A stretch of 64,000 nucleotides of DNA from an uncultured Lachnospiraceae bacterium (GCA_934351255.1 CAKRJH010000006.1:101640-165639); one strand, 5' to 3'. Shown: positions 1 through 9,425, counted from the stretch's first letter. The notes: generated by a model not told the origin, from the sequence alone. Numbers and translations are program-made.

Positions 1-854
1 GATGCCCGGTCGGAAGAGTTGCCAACCGGATCTCCGGGGGTGGATTTGATCTGAACGGGGTACATTATCCGCTGGAACAAAACGATGGAACGAACTGCCT
101 GCACGGCGGATTTCTGCGTTTTAATTACAAGATGTATGAGGCGGATACCTTTGTGGAAGACGGAGCATGCGGGGTTGTATTTTCCCGTGTCAGCCCGGAT
201 GGAGAGCAGGGATTTCCGGGAAACTTCACGTATGAGATCAGCTATCGGCTGACGGATGAGGACCAGTTGATCTTCGAGATCCACGGAGTCTCAGATCAGG
301 ATACCCTGGTCAATATGACCAATCACAGTTACTTTAATTTTGGACCGGGAGGACATGCGGGTGCTCCGGTGTATGACCACGAACTGCAGATCGAGGCAGA
401 TGAATATACACCGACCGATGAGATCCATCTTCCGACCGGAGAGATCGTTCCGGTGGAGGGGACACCATTTGACTTCCGCCGGACCAAGACCGTAGGACGG
501 GATCTTGTGATGGAGAAAGGACCGGATTATTTTCCGGGATATGACCACAACTTTGTCGTGCGCAGGACACCGCAGCAGGAGGATGAGATCCTCACGGTGG
601 CCAGGGTACATCATCCGGTCAGCGGCAGGACGATGACCGTGTCGACCAATCAGAAGGGGCTTCAGATCTACACCGCACCATTCCTGGCAGGAGAGACCGG
701 CAAGGGCGGTGCGCAGTATGGAAGTTCCAGCGCGATCTGTTTTGAGACGCAGTATTTTGCCAATGCGATCAATACGCCGGAATTTGATGACGGTGTGTTA
801 AAACAGGGACAGGATTACACGCACATTACCGTCTATACGTTTGAGACAGAATGA
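1..854 (+). CDS. galM: Aldose 1-epimerase (galactose mutarotase), 5' truncated by window edge
   Basis: Interconverts alpha and beta anomers of hexoses such as galactose and feeds the Leloir pathway in the cytoplasm. The reading frame is open from nucleotide 3, before any start codon, and its first residues read GRVANRI followed by a CLHGG stretch, both typical of the N-terminal part of the family, so the gene begins left of the window. The conserved histidine in NHSYFN (codon 324-326) and the catalytic glutamate in FETQ (codon 744-746) are present. About 283 codons are visible of a usual 330-350. The next gene follows within 14 bases of the stop, which suggests co-transcription. Confidence 0.93.
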   Translation, partial: CPVGRVANRISGGGFDLNGVHYPLEQNDGTNCLHGGFLRFNYKMYEADTFVEDGACGVVFSRVSPDGEQGFPGNFTYEISYRLTDEDQLIFEIHGVSDQDTLVNMTNHSYFNFGPGGHAGAPVYDHELQIEADEYTPTDEIHLPTGEIVPVEGTPFDFRRTKTVGRDLVMEKGPDYFPGYDHNFVVRRTPQQEDEILTVARVHHPVSGRTMTVSTNQKGLQIYTAPFLAGETGKGGAQYGSSSAICFETQYFANAINTPEFDDGVLKQGQDYTHITVYTFETE

Positions 855-867
855 TAAGGAAATGCCT

Positions 868-1338
868 ATGAATGTTTTTCGTAAATGCTTATGGAAACAA
901 TTTGGAAAACATCGCTATGATGTCTATGTCAGAATGTGTGAAGAAGAACTCTCCAGACAAAGAGATATGGTCAGACCGGAAGACGGAGAGCTTCACTTTG
1001 ATGAGAACAACCGGATTTACCGCGATATGTATAAGAGACTCTGCTATCTGGATGCCGGTGAGATCCGGGAGAGGACAGAGGATATGGCCGGAGCCGTGAT
1101 GCGCGCGTTCTGTATCGGACGCGGCTTTGCGCCGGCTCTGGCGTTTTATGTGGTGGTCTCTCTGGTGCTGATCGGCCTCGAACTGGAGCCTGTGATCAGT
1201 CTTATGGCACTGGCATTGATCAGCCTGTGCTTTGCCTACAAGATCCGGGAGTATATTTCCAACCGGTTCTGCTTTCTGGATGCCTATCTGGCGATGATCT
1301 ACAAAGCAGTGCTTGAGACGCTTGCTAAATCAAATTAA
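868..1338 (+). CDS. Small membrane protein of unknown function
   Basis: I do not recognise the family. The product is about 156 residues: a charged, probably helical N-terminal 80 residues rich in Arg, Glu and Asp, then two closely spaced hydrophobic segments (about 88-105 and 107-125) and a short tail. The ATG at 868 is chosen because AAGG at 856-859 lies 8 bases upstream; an in-frame TTG at 841 would overlap the epimerase stop. It is probably translated with the upstream epimerase gene. Its 3' end overlaps the convergent phosphatase gene by 14 bases (1325-1338), so there is no room for a terminator. Confidence 0.75.
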   Translation: MNVFRKCLWKQFGKHRYDVYVRMCEEELSRQRDMVRPEDGELHFDENNRIYRDMYKRLCYLDAGEIRERTEDMAGAVMRAFCIGRGFAPALAFYVVVSLVLIGLELEPVISLMALALISLCFAYKIREYISNRFCFLDAYLAMIYKAVLETLAKSN

Positions 1339-2116
1339 AATGGGTCAGGGCTTTGTAAATGCCGTCACGTTCCACTGCGTCGGTGACATAGTCCGCCATA
1401 TCCAAAACGACCTGATCACTGTGCTGCATGGCAATGCTATGGCCGGCAAATTCCAGCATGGGCAGGTCGTTACTGCTGTCACCGAATGCATAGGTGTTTT
1501 CGCGGGATACCCCGAAATGATCCATCAGAAACTGCATGCCGGTGGCCTTGGAGAATCCCCGCGGAACGATCTCATAGAAGTCGGAACCGCGGTCGATGAA
1601 ATCCAGCTCCTTGGTGAACTTCAGATGGAAGCTGGAAAAATCGCTCTCCGGAGTGAGGCAGATGCAGAATTTGTCAAAGGTCAGTCCTCTGACAGAAGGA
1701 TCTACATCGCACACAGCATCCGGGAAAAGCTGATGGAATTCCCGGTAAAAATCGCCGATGTGTGTGGTGTAGGGAACGGTGCTGTAATAGATGTCATGCG
1801 TTCCTTCCAGAACCCATTCGAGGCGGCAGTTCTCCAGAGAGGAGAGGATCGCATCGGATAGTTCCCGGGAGATCTCGTGATGGAACAACGGTTTTTGCTG
1901 ATATTCGATATAGGTGCCACATCCGCAGATTATGCCGTCGAATCCGAGATGGAGCATCTCGTCCGTCAGTTCGGCTTTGGCGCGGCCGGTATTGATAAAA
2001 CATTTGTGGCCGCGTGCCTGCAGATGGCGAATTCCCTGCATGGTACTTTGTGGAATATAACGGTTTTGTCCTTCGGTGAGAAGGGTGCCGTCAATGTCAA
2101 AAAATAACAGATTCAT
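1325..2116 (-). CDS. Cof-type HAD-superfamily phosphatase
   Basis: Predicted cytoplasmic Mg-dependent hydrolase of phosphorylated small molecules such as sugar phosphates or flavin nucleotides. It is 263 residues long, normal for the family. The N-terminal DxD nucleophile motif FFDIDGTLL lies at residues 5-13, and the C-terminal motif GDSSNDLPML supplies the metal-binding aspartates. The cap domain between them is of the Cof (IIB) type, which does not by itself fix the substrate. It is transcribed alone on the minus strand, with a good promoter at 2160-2188, and ends convergently inside the preceding gene's 3' end. Confidence 0.92.
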   Translation of the reverse strand: MNLLFFDIDGTLLTEGQNRYIPQSTMQGIRHLQARGHKCFINTGRAKAELTDEMLHLGFDGIICGCGTYIEYQQKPLFHHEISRELSDAILSSLENCRLEWVLEGTHDIYYSTVPYTTHIGDFYREFHQLFPDAVCDVDPSVRGLTFDKFCICLTPESDFSSFHLKFTKELDFIDRGSDFYEIVPRGFSKATGMQFLMDHFGVSRENTYAFGDSSNDLPMLEFAGHSIAMQHSDQVVLDMADYVTDAVERDGIYKALTHFNLI

Positions 2117-2159
2117 GGAATCTTTCTCCTTTGTTAGGTTTCATTTGATCAACGGCGTT

Positions 2160-2188
2160 ATTATAGCCTATTCGTATGGTTCGTGCAA
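2160..2188 (-). promoter_or_regulatory. Sigma-A promoter for the Cof-type phosphatase
   Basis: On the minus strand TTGCAC (2183-2188) and TATAAT (2160-2165) are separated by 17 bases, a near-consensus vegetative promoter. It starts transcription about 40 bases upstream of the phosphatase ATG. Confidence 0.7.
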
Positions 2189-2241
2189 CTTTGGGACGGC
2201 GATGCGCAGGCAGTAGTTTTTGGGAAAGGCATAGAGATAAG

Positions 2242-4350
2242 ATGAGTGACTTTTTACCGATCAATCGAAAAGAGATGGAGGCCCGCGGATGGGAACAGCC
2301 TGATTTTGTATATATTTCAGGGGATGCCTACGTGGATCATTCCTCCTTTGGCACAGCCATTATTTCGCGTGTGCTGGAGTCGCAGGGATTCAAGGTGGCG
2401 ATCCTTCCGCAGCCGGACTGGAAGCAGGAGGAAAGCATTCAGGAATTTGGACGGCCGAGGCTGGGATTTCTTGTGTCCGCCGGCAATATGGATTCCATGG
2501 TCAACCATTATACCGTGTCCAAAAAACGACGCAGTTTCGATGCATACACTCCCGGAGGGGAGATTGGAAAGCGGCCGGATTACGCGACGATCGTCTACTG
2601 CAATCTGATCCGGAAGGTCTACAAAAAGATTCCGGTCATTGTGGGAGGCATTGAGGCCAGCCTGCGGCGTATGGCGCATTATGATTACTGGTCCAACCGG
2701 CTCAAACATTCCATTCTGGTAGATTCCCAGGCGGATATTGCCATCTACGGAATGGGGGAGCGTGCTATCGTGGAGGTGGCGCAGGCGCTGGACAGCGGTC
2801 TTGCTGTGGAGGACATTACCTTTATCCGCGGCACGGTTTACAAGGCAAGGGATCTGGAGAGTGTCTACGATTACATCCGTCTGCCGGATTATGAGGAGAT
2901 GGCTGCGGACAAGCTGGCCTATGCAAGAAGTTTCCAGATCCAGCATGTCAATACCGACGCGGTCACCGGCAGATGTCTTGTCGAAAAATACAAGGAGCAT
3001 CTGTATGTGGTACAGAATCCGCCATCCGCACCGCTGACCCAGATGGAGATGGATGATATCTATGCGCTTCCTTATATGAGAAAATGGCATCCGGGCTACG
3101 ATGCGCAGGGTGGTATCCCGGCGTTCCAGGAGATTGCGTATAGTCTGACCAGCAACCGGGGATGCTTTGGGGGATGCAATTTCTGTGCGCTGACATTCCA
3201 TCAGGGGCGTGTTGTTCAGACCCGAAGCCATGAATCCATCCTGGAGGAGGCCAGACTGATGACGCAGGAGGAGGGCTTTAAGGGATATATTCACGATGTG
3301 GGAGGCCCCACCGCAAACTTCCGGCATCCGTCCTGTCAGAAACAGCTGGAGCACGGAGTGTGTCAGAACAGACAATGCCTCTTTCCGAAGCCCTGTCCGA
3401 ATCTGACGGTGGATCACTCGGATTATGTGTCGCTGCTGCGTAAACTGCGCGCCCTGCCCGGCGTGAAAAAGGTGTTTGTACGTTCCGGAATCCGTTTTGA
3501 TTATCTGATGGCAGATCCGGATGACACGTTTATCCGGGAACTCTGTCAGTATCATATCAGCGGACAGCTCCGTGTCGCACCGGAACATGTGGCTGATCCG
3601 GTACTTTGCCGGATGGGCAAGCCGGAGAATGCGGTCTATGAGAAGTTTGTCAGACGCTATGCCCGTGTCAATGGTCAGGTCGACAAGAAACAGTATCTGG
3701 TTCCGTATCTGATGTCGTCCCATCCGGGATCGGGGCTGGCGGAAGCGGTCACACTTGCGGAATATCTGCGGGATCTGGGCTATATGCCGGAGCAGGTGCA
3801 GGATTTCTATCCGACCCCGTCGACTCCATCGACCTGCATGTATTACACCGGAGTGGATCCGGCGACGATGGAGCCGGTGTATGTGCCGACCAATCCCCAT
3901 GAAAAGGCGATGCAGAGGGCGCTGATGCAGTACCGCAATCCGCACAATTATGATCTGGTCAAGGAGGCACTCATCAAGGCAGGACGCACCGATCTGATCG
4001 GCTTCGACGAAAAATGTCTGATCCGTCCGCGCAAGGAAAAATGGCGTGAACAATCCTGGGATGAGCATCAGAAAAAGAGCAGGAAGGACACCGGAAGCCG
4101 ATTGGGAGACACGCGCCGGGCAAAGAAGCCGGGTGCTGTGCGTGACGGTGCACATCCGGAAAAGGCGGGAAAGAGAGCCGGCGGGAAAAATGCAAAGAAT
4201 CTGAGCATGAACGGGAGAGCCGGTGCAAAAAACACGAAAAACGCTAAGAATATGAACGTGAGCGGGAGAAACGGTGGAACACCGGGAAAGAATCTGAGTG
4301 GAAGAACCGGGAAGCAGACGGGCAGATCAAAGTCCGGCAGAAGACATTGA
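2242..4350 (+). CDS. YgiQ family radical SAM protein
   Basis: Large radical S-adenosylmethionine protein of the YgiQ (UPF0313) family, whose reaction is not established. The product is about 702 residues from the ATG at 2242, where the family-like N-terminus MSDFLPINRKEM begins; an in-frame ATG at 2176 would add 22 unrelated residues. The CxxxCxxC cluster motif is C308, C312, C315 within NRGCFGGCNFCAL. The last 80 or so residues are low complexity and rich in Lys, Arg, Gly and Asn, probably a disordered basic tail that could bind nucleic acid (inference). rsmE follows 19 bases after the stop, suggesting co-transcription. Confidence 0.93.
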   Translation: MSDFLPINRKEMEARGWEQPDFVYISGDAYVDHSSFGTAIISRVLESQGFKVAILPQPDWKQEESIQEFGRPRLGFLVSAGNMDSMVNHYTVSKKRRSFDAYTPGGEIGKRPDYATIVYCNLIRKVYKKIPVIVGGIEASLRRMAHYDYWSNRLKHSILVDSQADIAIYGMGERAIVEVAQALDSGLAVEDITFIRGTVYKARDLESVYDYIRLPDYEEMAADKLAYARSFQIQHVNTDAVTGRCLVEKYKEHLYVVQNPPSAPLTQMEMDDIYALPYMRKWHPGYDAQGGIPAFQEIAYSLTSNRGCFGGCNFCALTFHQGRVVQTRSHESILEEARLMTQEEGFKGYIHDVGGPTANFRHPSCQKQLEHGVCQNRQCLFPKPCPNLTVDHSDYVSLLRKLRALPGVKKVFVRSGIRFDYLMADPDDTFIRELCQYHISGQLRVAPEHVADPVLCRMGKPENAVYEKFVRRYARVNGQVDKKQYLVPYLMSSHPGSGLAEAVTLAEYLRDLGYMPEQVQDFYPTPSTPSTCMYYTGVDPATMEPVYVPTNPHEKAMQRALMQYRNPHNYDLVKEALIKAGRTDLIGFDEKCLIRPRKEKWREQSWDEHQKKSRKDTGSRLGDTRRAKKPGAVRDGAHPEKAGKRAGGKNAKNLSMNGRAGAKNTKNAKNMNVSGRNGGTPGKNLSGRTGKQTGRSKSGRRH

Positions 4351-4369
4351 TCTGGGAAAGGAAGATGTG

Positions 4370-5110
4370 ATGTATCGTTTTTATATTGAACAGGATCAGG
4401 TGGAGGATGGGCAGATCCACATCTGGGGAACCGATGTGAACCACATGAAAAATGTACTTCGTCTGGAACCCGGAGACTGGGTGGTTGCCTGCGACAAAGA
4501 AGGGCTGGACTACGTGTGTAGAATAAACTCGCTGGATGGTCAGGAGGTTCTTCTGGACATTGAAAAGACCAGAGATTCGGATACGGAACTTGGCACACAT
4601 ATTGTCCTGTTCCAGGGGCTTCCCAAGAAGGACAAGATGGAGCTGATCATTCAGAAGGCTGTGGAACTGGGGGCGTCCGAGATCGTGCCGGTGATGATGA
4701 AACGCTGCGTGGTAAAGCTGTCTGAGGACAAAAAGATCCGGAAAAAGCAGGAGCGCTGGCAGAGCATTGCCGAGGCTGCGGCCAAACAGTGTGACCGGGG
4801 GATCATTCCCAAGGTACATGCGCCGGTGACGATGGCGCAGGCGTTTGACATGGCACGGGGCTTAGAGTACAATATGATACCATATGAATTGCAGGACGGA
4901 ATTGAGGCTTCCAGGCAGGTGGTGAACGAGGCCTGTACCAAACAGTCACTCGGTATCTTTATCGGACCGGAAGGTGGTCTGGAGGAAGAGGAAGTCGCAA
5001 AGGCCATCGAGATCGGCGCACATCCGATCACACTTGGCAAGCGCATTTTACGAACGGAGACGGCAGGGATGGCTCTGTTGTCGATACTGATGTTTCAGAT
5101 GCAGGACTAA
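4370..5110 (+). CDS. rsmE: 16S rRNA (uracil1498-N3)-methyltransferase
   Basis: SPOUT-class methyltransferase that methylates U1498 of 16S rRNA in the assembled 30S subunit. It is 246 residues, standard for RsmE. The N-terminal PUA-like part (MYRFYIEQ onward) is followed by the SPOUT core. The motifs QGLPKKDKME, VELGASEIVPV, FIGPEGGLEEEE and the trefoil-knot LGKRILRTETAGM are all present. The start at 4370 is preceded by GGGAAAGGAAG; the frame is open upstream to 4298 but that part overlaps the previous gene's basic tail. A cysteine desulfurase follows after about 50 bases in the same direction. Confidence 0.96.
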   Translation: MYRFYIEQDQVEDGQIHIWGTDVNHMKNVLRLEPGDWVVACDKEGLDYVCRINSLDGQEVLLDIEKTRDSDTELGTHIVLFQGLPKKDKMELIIQKAVELGASEIVPVMMKRCVVKLSEDKKIRKKQERWQSIAEAAAKQCDRGIIPKVHAPVTMAQAFDMARGLEYNMIPYELQDGIEASRQVVNEACTKQSLGIFIGPEGGLEEEEVAKAIEIGAHPITLGKRILRTETAGMALLSILMFQMQD

Positions 5111-5157
5111 GGGAGAGTTTCTCTTTGCGCCACGGCATCTGTGGAATGGAGACTATC

Positions 5158-6324
5158 ATGGAAGCATATTTGGATAATGCGGCCACCACGCCGGTGCTGC
5201 CGCAGGTACGACAGATCATGGATCTGGTCATGGAGGAAGATTATGGAAATCCTTCTTCCAAACATACCAAGGGGATCGAGGCCGAGGGCTATGTGAAGGA
5301 GGCGGCGGAAAAGATCGCCCGCACGCTCAAATGCCAGCCAAAGGAGATCGTGTTTACCTCAGGAGGAACAGAGTCCAATAACATGGCATTGATCGGAACG
5401 GCGCTGGCCAATCCGAGAGCCGGCAGACATATTATCAGTACCAGGATCGAGCATGCATCGATCCATGAACCGATGGCATTTCTGGAGCAGATGGGGTACG
5501 AATGTACCTATCTCCCGGTGGATGAGATGGGCAGAGTGGACGCACAGGCACTGCGCGATGCGCTTCGTCCGGATACGCTGATGGTGTCCATTATGATGGT
5601 GAACAATGAGATGGGTGCGGTGGAAGATATCGAGGGACTTTGCAGGATTGTCAAGGAATACGACCGGAAGATCTTCTTCCATGTCGATGCGATACAGGCG
5701 TATGGCAAGCTGCGGATCGCACCGAAGAAACTGGGGATCGATCTGCTGTCCGTCAGTGGACACAAGATCCACGGGCCAAAGGGAAGCGGTTTTTTGTATG
5801 TTAAAGAGGGAACCAGGATCAGCCCGATCCTCTATGGAGGAGGACAGCAAAAGGGCATGCGTTCCGGCACGGAAAATGTGCCGGCGATCGCCGGGCTTGG
5901 TGTGGCGGCTGAGAGCATCTATCAGGACCATACGACAAAAGTAGAAAGACTGTATGCATTGAAGGAGCGTCTGATCGAAGGAATGTCGGGAATCGAGGGC
6001 GTGGTGGTCAATGGCGTGGAACCGGGAAAGGTTCATGAGACAGCACCTCATATTGTCAGCGTGAGTTTCCGTGGGATCAGTAAGAGTGAAGTCATGCTTC
6101 ACGCCCTGGCGCAGAAGGGAGTCTATGTCTCCTCAGGATCAGCCTGTTCTTCCAATCACCCGGAACTGTCGGGGACGCTCAAGGCGATCGGTGTGGAGGA
6201 TGCACTGCTGGATTCGACGCTTCGGTTCAGTTTTTCCATGCTGACGACCATGGAAGAAGTAGAATATGCAATTTCGGTGGTACAGGAAGTGCTTCCTGTA
6301 TTGCGCCGTTTTACCAGAAAATAA
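5158..6324 (+). CDS. Cysteine desulfurase (NifS/IscS family)
   Basis: PLP enzyme that takes sulfur from cysteine and passes it as a persulfide. It is 388 residues. Motifs are YLDNAATTP at the N-terminus, the PLP lysine K203 in SGHKIHGPKG, and the catalytic cysteine C330 in SSGSACSS. The ATG at 5158 is taken because TGGAG lies 6 bases upstream and it begins exactly at the family N-terminus; an ATG at 5146 is also in frame. Only 19 bases separate its stop from thiI, so the partner is probably ThiI for 4-thiouridine or thiazole sulfur transfer rather than Fe-S assembly, since no iscU lies next to it. Confidence 0.95.
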   Translation: MEAYLDNAATTPVLPQVRQIMDLVMEEDYGNPSSKHTKGIEAEGYVKEAAEKIARTLKCQPKEIVFTSGGTESNNMALIGTALANPRAGRHIISTRIEHASIHEPMAFLEQMGYECTYLPVDEMGRVDAQALRDALRPDTLMVSIMMVNNEMGAVEDIEGLCRIVKEYDRKIFFHVDAIQAYGKLRIAPKKLGIDLLSVSGHKIHGPKGSGFLYVKEGTRISPILYGGGQQKGMRSGTENVPAIAGLGVAAESIYQDHTTKVERLYALKERLIEGMSGIEGVVVNGVEPGKVHETAPHIVSVSFRGISKSEVMLHALAQKGVYVSSGSACSSNHPELSGTLKAIGVEDALLDSTLRFSFSMLTTMEEVEYAISVVQEVLPVLRRFTRK

Positions 6325-6343
6325 AGAAAGGAATCTAAGAACT

Positions 6344-7528
6344 ATGAATCAGGCATTTTTATTAAAATATGCAGAGATCGGGATCAAGGGAAAGAACCGC
6401 TACAAATTTGAAAATGCACTCTGTGACGATATCAGACGCCGGCTGGCGCGCATTGACGGAGAGCATACCGTGGAGCGTGGATCCGGAAGAATCTTCGTGG
6501 AGTCCACCGGAGATTTCGATGAGGATGAGGTGATCGAGACGCTGAGCCGCGTATTCGGTGTATCTGCCATCTGTCCGGTACATGTTATCGAGGACAAAAA
6601 CTGGGAGAATGTGTGTCGTGAGTGTGCGCGTTTCCTGGCACAGCAGTACGATCACATGGACTTTACCTTCAAGGTAAAGAGCAAGCGAAGCGACAAGCAT
6701 TATGCGATGACCTCACCGGAGGTCTGCGTGGAGATGGGCGGTTATCTGCTGCAGGAATTCCCGGATCTGAAAGTGGATGTGCACAACCCGCAGGTGCTGA
6801 TCTGGGTGGAGATCCGTGAGAAGGCATATGTCTATTCCAAGGTGATCCCGGCTGTGGGCGGTATGCCTCTGGGAACCAATGGAAAGGCTACCCTTCTTCT
6901 GTCCGGAGGAATCGATAGTCCGGTGGCAGGATATATGATCTCCAAGCGTGGTGTCTATATTGATGCGGTTTATTTCCATGCGCCACCGTATACCAGTGAG
7001 AGAGCCAAACAGAAGGTTGTGGATCTGGCCAAAAAGGTATCCAGATATTGCGGCCCGATCCATCTGCATGTGATCAATTTTACGGATATTCAGATGTATA
7101 TCTATGAGACCTGTCCGCATGAGGAACTGACGATCATTATGCGTCGTTATATGATGCGGATCGCGCAGACGATCGCAGAAAACAATGGCAGCCTCGGACT
7201 GATTACCGGGGAGAGTATCGGCCAGGTGGCCAGCCAGACCATGCACAGCCTGGCGGCGACCAATGAGGTGTGCACTATGCCGGTATATCGTCCGCTGATC
7301 GGATTTGACAAACAGGATATTGTGGATGTCGCAGAAAAGATCGACACCTATGAGATCTCCATTCAGCCATATGAGGACTGCTGTACGATCTTTGTGGCAA
7401 AGCATCCGGTGACCAAACCGAACCTGAATATGATCCACAAATCAGAGAGCAGACTCGAGGAAAAGATTGGCGAAATGGTGCAGGCTGCACTGGACAGTGA
7501 CGAGATCATCGAGATTGACGAGGCCTGA
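6344..7528 (+). CDS. thiI: tRNA 4-thiouridine synthase / thiamine sulfurtransferase
   Basis: Adenylates U8 of tRNA and inserts sulfur to make 4-thiouridine; the family also serves thiamine thiazole synthesis. It is 394 residues: N-terminal ferredoxin-like and THUMP region to about 165, then a PP-loop ATPase domain with SGGIDS at 187-192. The C-terminal rhodanese domain of the enterobacterial enzyme is absent, as in other Firmicutes, so sulfur is expected directly from the upstream desulfurase. The start at 6344 has AAAGGA about 10 bases upstream. The family-typical GESIGQVASQT motif is present. Confidence 0.96.
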   Translation: MNQAFLLKYAEIGIKGKNRYKFENALCDDIRRRLARIDGEHTVERGSGRIFVESTGDFDEDEVIETLSRVFGVSAICPVHVIEDKNWENVCRECARFLAQQYDHMDFTFKVKSKRSDKHYAMTSPEVCVEMGGYLLQEFPDLKVDVHNPQVLIWVEIREKAYVYSKVIPAVGGMPLGTNGKATLLLSGGIDSPVAGYMISKRGVYIDAVYFHAPPYTSERAKQKVVDLAKKVSRYCGPIHLHVINFTDIQMYIYETCPHEELTIIMRRYMMRIAQTIAENNGSLGLITGESIGQVASQTMHSLAATNEVCTMPVYRPLIGFDKQDIVDVAEKIDTYEISIQPYEDCCTIFVAKHPVTKPNLNMIHKSESRLEEKIGEMVQAALDSDEIIEIDEA

Positions 7529-7539
7529 CAGCAAATAAA

Positions 7540-7567
7540 AAGAGAACACGAGGAATCGTGTTCTCTT
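7540..7567. terminator. Hairpin between thiI and the reversed HPr-like gene
   Basis: Perfect 12-bp stem AAGAGAACACGA with loop GGAA. The minus-strand side is followed by a T-rich run (TTTTATTT), so it fits best as the terminator of the HPr-like gene; the plus-strand side has only a weak U-tract, so it may also end thiI transcripts less efficiently. Confidence 0.8.
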
Positions 7568-7591
7568 GAATATACTCTGGAAAAGTGTTTC

Positions 7592-7825
7592 TTACTCTAC
7601 GATGTAAGGTGCCAGTGTGTTTAAGATGGTGTCAACCTGATCGTCATCGTGGATGTTCAGATCGATCGGCTTAGACAGATCTAAACTGAAGATTCCCATG
7701 ATAGACTTGGCATCGATGACGTATCTTCCGGATACCAGATCAAAGTCGGCATCAAACTTTGTGACATCGTTTACAAAGGATTTCACCTTGTCGATAGAGT
7801 TCAAAGAAATTTTAACTGTCGTCAT
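7592..7825 (-). CDS. HPr-like protein lacking the phosphorylatable histidine
   Basis: A 77-residue protein that matches the HPr fold best at its middle, where KSIMGIFSLDLSK corresponds to the serine-46 region of HPr (KSIMGVMSL in the classical protein). The usual phosphorylation motif around His15 (LHARPA) is absent: the equivalent N-terminal region reads ISLNSIDKVKSFVNDV. So it probably does not carry phosphate from Enzyme I, but might still bind CcpA-type regulators or act through the retained serine (inference). The start at 7825 has a strong AGGAGG on the minus strand. It is transcribed alone between a promoter at 7860-7888 and the hairpin at 7540-7567. Confidence 0.75.
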   Translation of the reverse strand: MTTVKISLNSIDKVKSFVNDVTKFDADFDLVSGRYVIDAKSIMGIFSLDLSKPIDLNIHDDDQVDTILNTLAPYIVE

Positions 7826-7859
7826 AGCAATATACCTCCTGTTGGATTCTTTACTATTT

Positions 7860-7888
7860 ATAGTAGACATATCCCCCTCAAAAGTCAA
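7860..7888 (-). promoter_or_regulatory. Promoter of the HPr-like gene
   Basis: Minus strand TTGACT (7883-7888), 17-base spacer, TACTAT (7860-7865), about 35 bases upstream of the start codon. Confidence 0.6.
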
Positions 7889-7987
7889 TATGAAAACCTG
7901 CCAAAAATTGGTTTTTTTTCGACAGATTTTGTGGAGAGGAACAAACTGTGTAATGAGAGATAGAAATAAATAGAAATGAGGTAAAAT

Positions 7988-9352
7988 GTGAGTAAAGGAC
8001 GTGTGGCATTCCTGACACTGGGGTGCAAAGTAAATTCCTACGAGACGGAAAAAATGCAGAATCGGTTTATTGAGGCCGGCTATACGGTGACCTCATTCGG
8101 AGAGGTTTCGGATATCTATGTGGTCAATACCTGTACGGTGACCAATATGGCAGACCGCAAATCCAGAAAGATGCTGCACCGTGCCAGAAAATTGAATCCA
8201 CAGGCTCTGGTGGTGGCTGCGGGCTGCTACGTGGACTCGGCCAAAGCCAGAGATGAGGTGGACGAGGCGGTAGATCTGTTTCTGGCCAATGCGGACAAGG
8301 CGGATATTGTCGGCAAAGTCGAACAGACTATGCAGGCACTGCACAAAAGTCTGGAACCGGCTGGCGGAAGTCTTGGGTTCAGCGAGCAGGCGGACCGGGC
8401 GCGCCACACCCGCACGTATCTGAAAGTACAGGATGGATGTAACCAGTATTGTACATACTGTATCATCCCGCATGTGAGAGGACCGCTGACGAGCCGTCCT
8501 GTTTCCGAGGTGAGACAGGAAGTAGAGAAACTGGCTGCGCAGGGCTATCAGGAAGTGGTGGTGACGGGCATCCATCTGTCTTCTTATGGAGTGGATTTCC
8601 CGGAGCAGGGGATTGACAAGATATGTTCTGACAGCTTTCTGGATCTGGAGGGAAGGCCGCTTCTTGATCTGCTGGAGAGTATCAGTGAGATTCCGGAGAT
8701 TCACAGAATAAGACTTGGGTCACTGGAACCGCGTATCATCACGGATGCGTTCGTCAGGGAGCTGTCCGGGCTGGACAAGGTCTGCCCTCATTTTCATCTG
8801 TCACTGCAGAGCGGATGTGATGCGACGCTGCGCCGGATGAACCGTCATTATTCTGCAAAGGACTATCTGGACAAACTCGAGATCCTGCGCCGGTATTATC
8901 AGGCGCCGGCTGTCACAACAGATATTATTGTCGGTTTTCCGCAGGAGAGCAGGGAAGATTTTGAAATCTGTGATGCGTTTGCCAGACAGGCTGCATTTGC
9001 GCAGATCCATGTCTTTAAGTATTCCCGCAGAAAGGGAACCATTGCCGATGGGATGGAAGGACAGGTCGATGAGATCGAAAAGACACGCCGCAGCGACATT
9101 CTCCTGGAGACCGCCGGAGAACTGGAGGAACAGTATCAGGAGCAGTTCCTGGAAAAAGACGAGGAGATCCTGGTCGAGGAGATATCCCAAATTCAGGACA
9201 ATGTCTATTATTTGGGACACACGATGCGCTATGTGAAAGTGGCGGTTTCCTGTGGGGACAAAGCTGATGAAACCCTTTGTAATACGCTGGTTCGTGTGAA
9301 GATCACAGGCCGCGTAAATGCGGATGTCATGCGGGGAGAGATTGTGGACTAG
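7988..9352 (+). CDS. mtaB: tRNA ms2t6A methylthiotransferase (MtaB)
   Basis: Radical SAM enzyme adding a methylthio group to N6-threonylcarbamoyladenosine at position 37 of ANN-decoding tRNAs. It is 454 residues. The N-terminal UPF0004 domain carries its cluster cysteines in LGCKVN, NTCTVTN and AAGCYVD; the radical SAM core has CNQYCTYCIIP; a C-terminal TRAM-like segment follows. The start codon is GTG at 7988, giving MSKGRVAFLTLGCKVN, with GAGG a few bases upstream. Together with thiI it makes this neighbourhood rich in tRNA sulfur modification. Confidence 0.95.
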   Translation: MSKGRVAFLTLGCKVNSYETEKMQNRFIEAGYTVTSFGEVSDIYVVNTCTVTNMADRKSRKMLHRARKLNPQALVVAAGCYVDSAKARDEVDEAVDLFLANADKADIVGKVEQTMQALHKSLEPAGGSLGFSEQADRARHTRTYLKVQDGCNQYCTYCIIPHVRGPLTSRPVSEVRQEVEKLAAQGYQEVVVTGIHLSSYGVDFPEQGIDKICSDSFLDLEGRPLLDLLESISEIPEIHRIRLGSLEPRIITDAFVRELSGLDKVCPHFHLSLQSGCDATLRRMNRHYSAKDYLDKLEILRRYYQAPAVTTDIIVGFPQESREDFEICDAFARQAAFAQIHVFKYSRRKGTIADGMEGQVDEIEKTRRSDILLETAGELEEQYQEQFLEKDEEILVEEISQIQDNVYYLGHTMRYVKVAVSCGDKADETLCNTLVRVKITGRVNADVMRGEIVD

Positions 9353-9425
9353 GTCTTGTGTTTTGCGGGTAGATATATTAGTATATAGATAGATATGTGT
9401 ACGTGAAGAATGGAGGTAGCACCCT

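Noticed and set aside
2317..4155. 612-codon antisense open frame over the YgiQ gene
   Set aside because: Shadow of the real gene; no motif, poor start.
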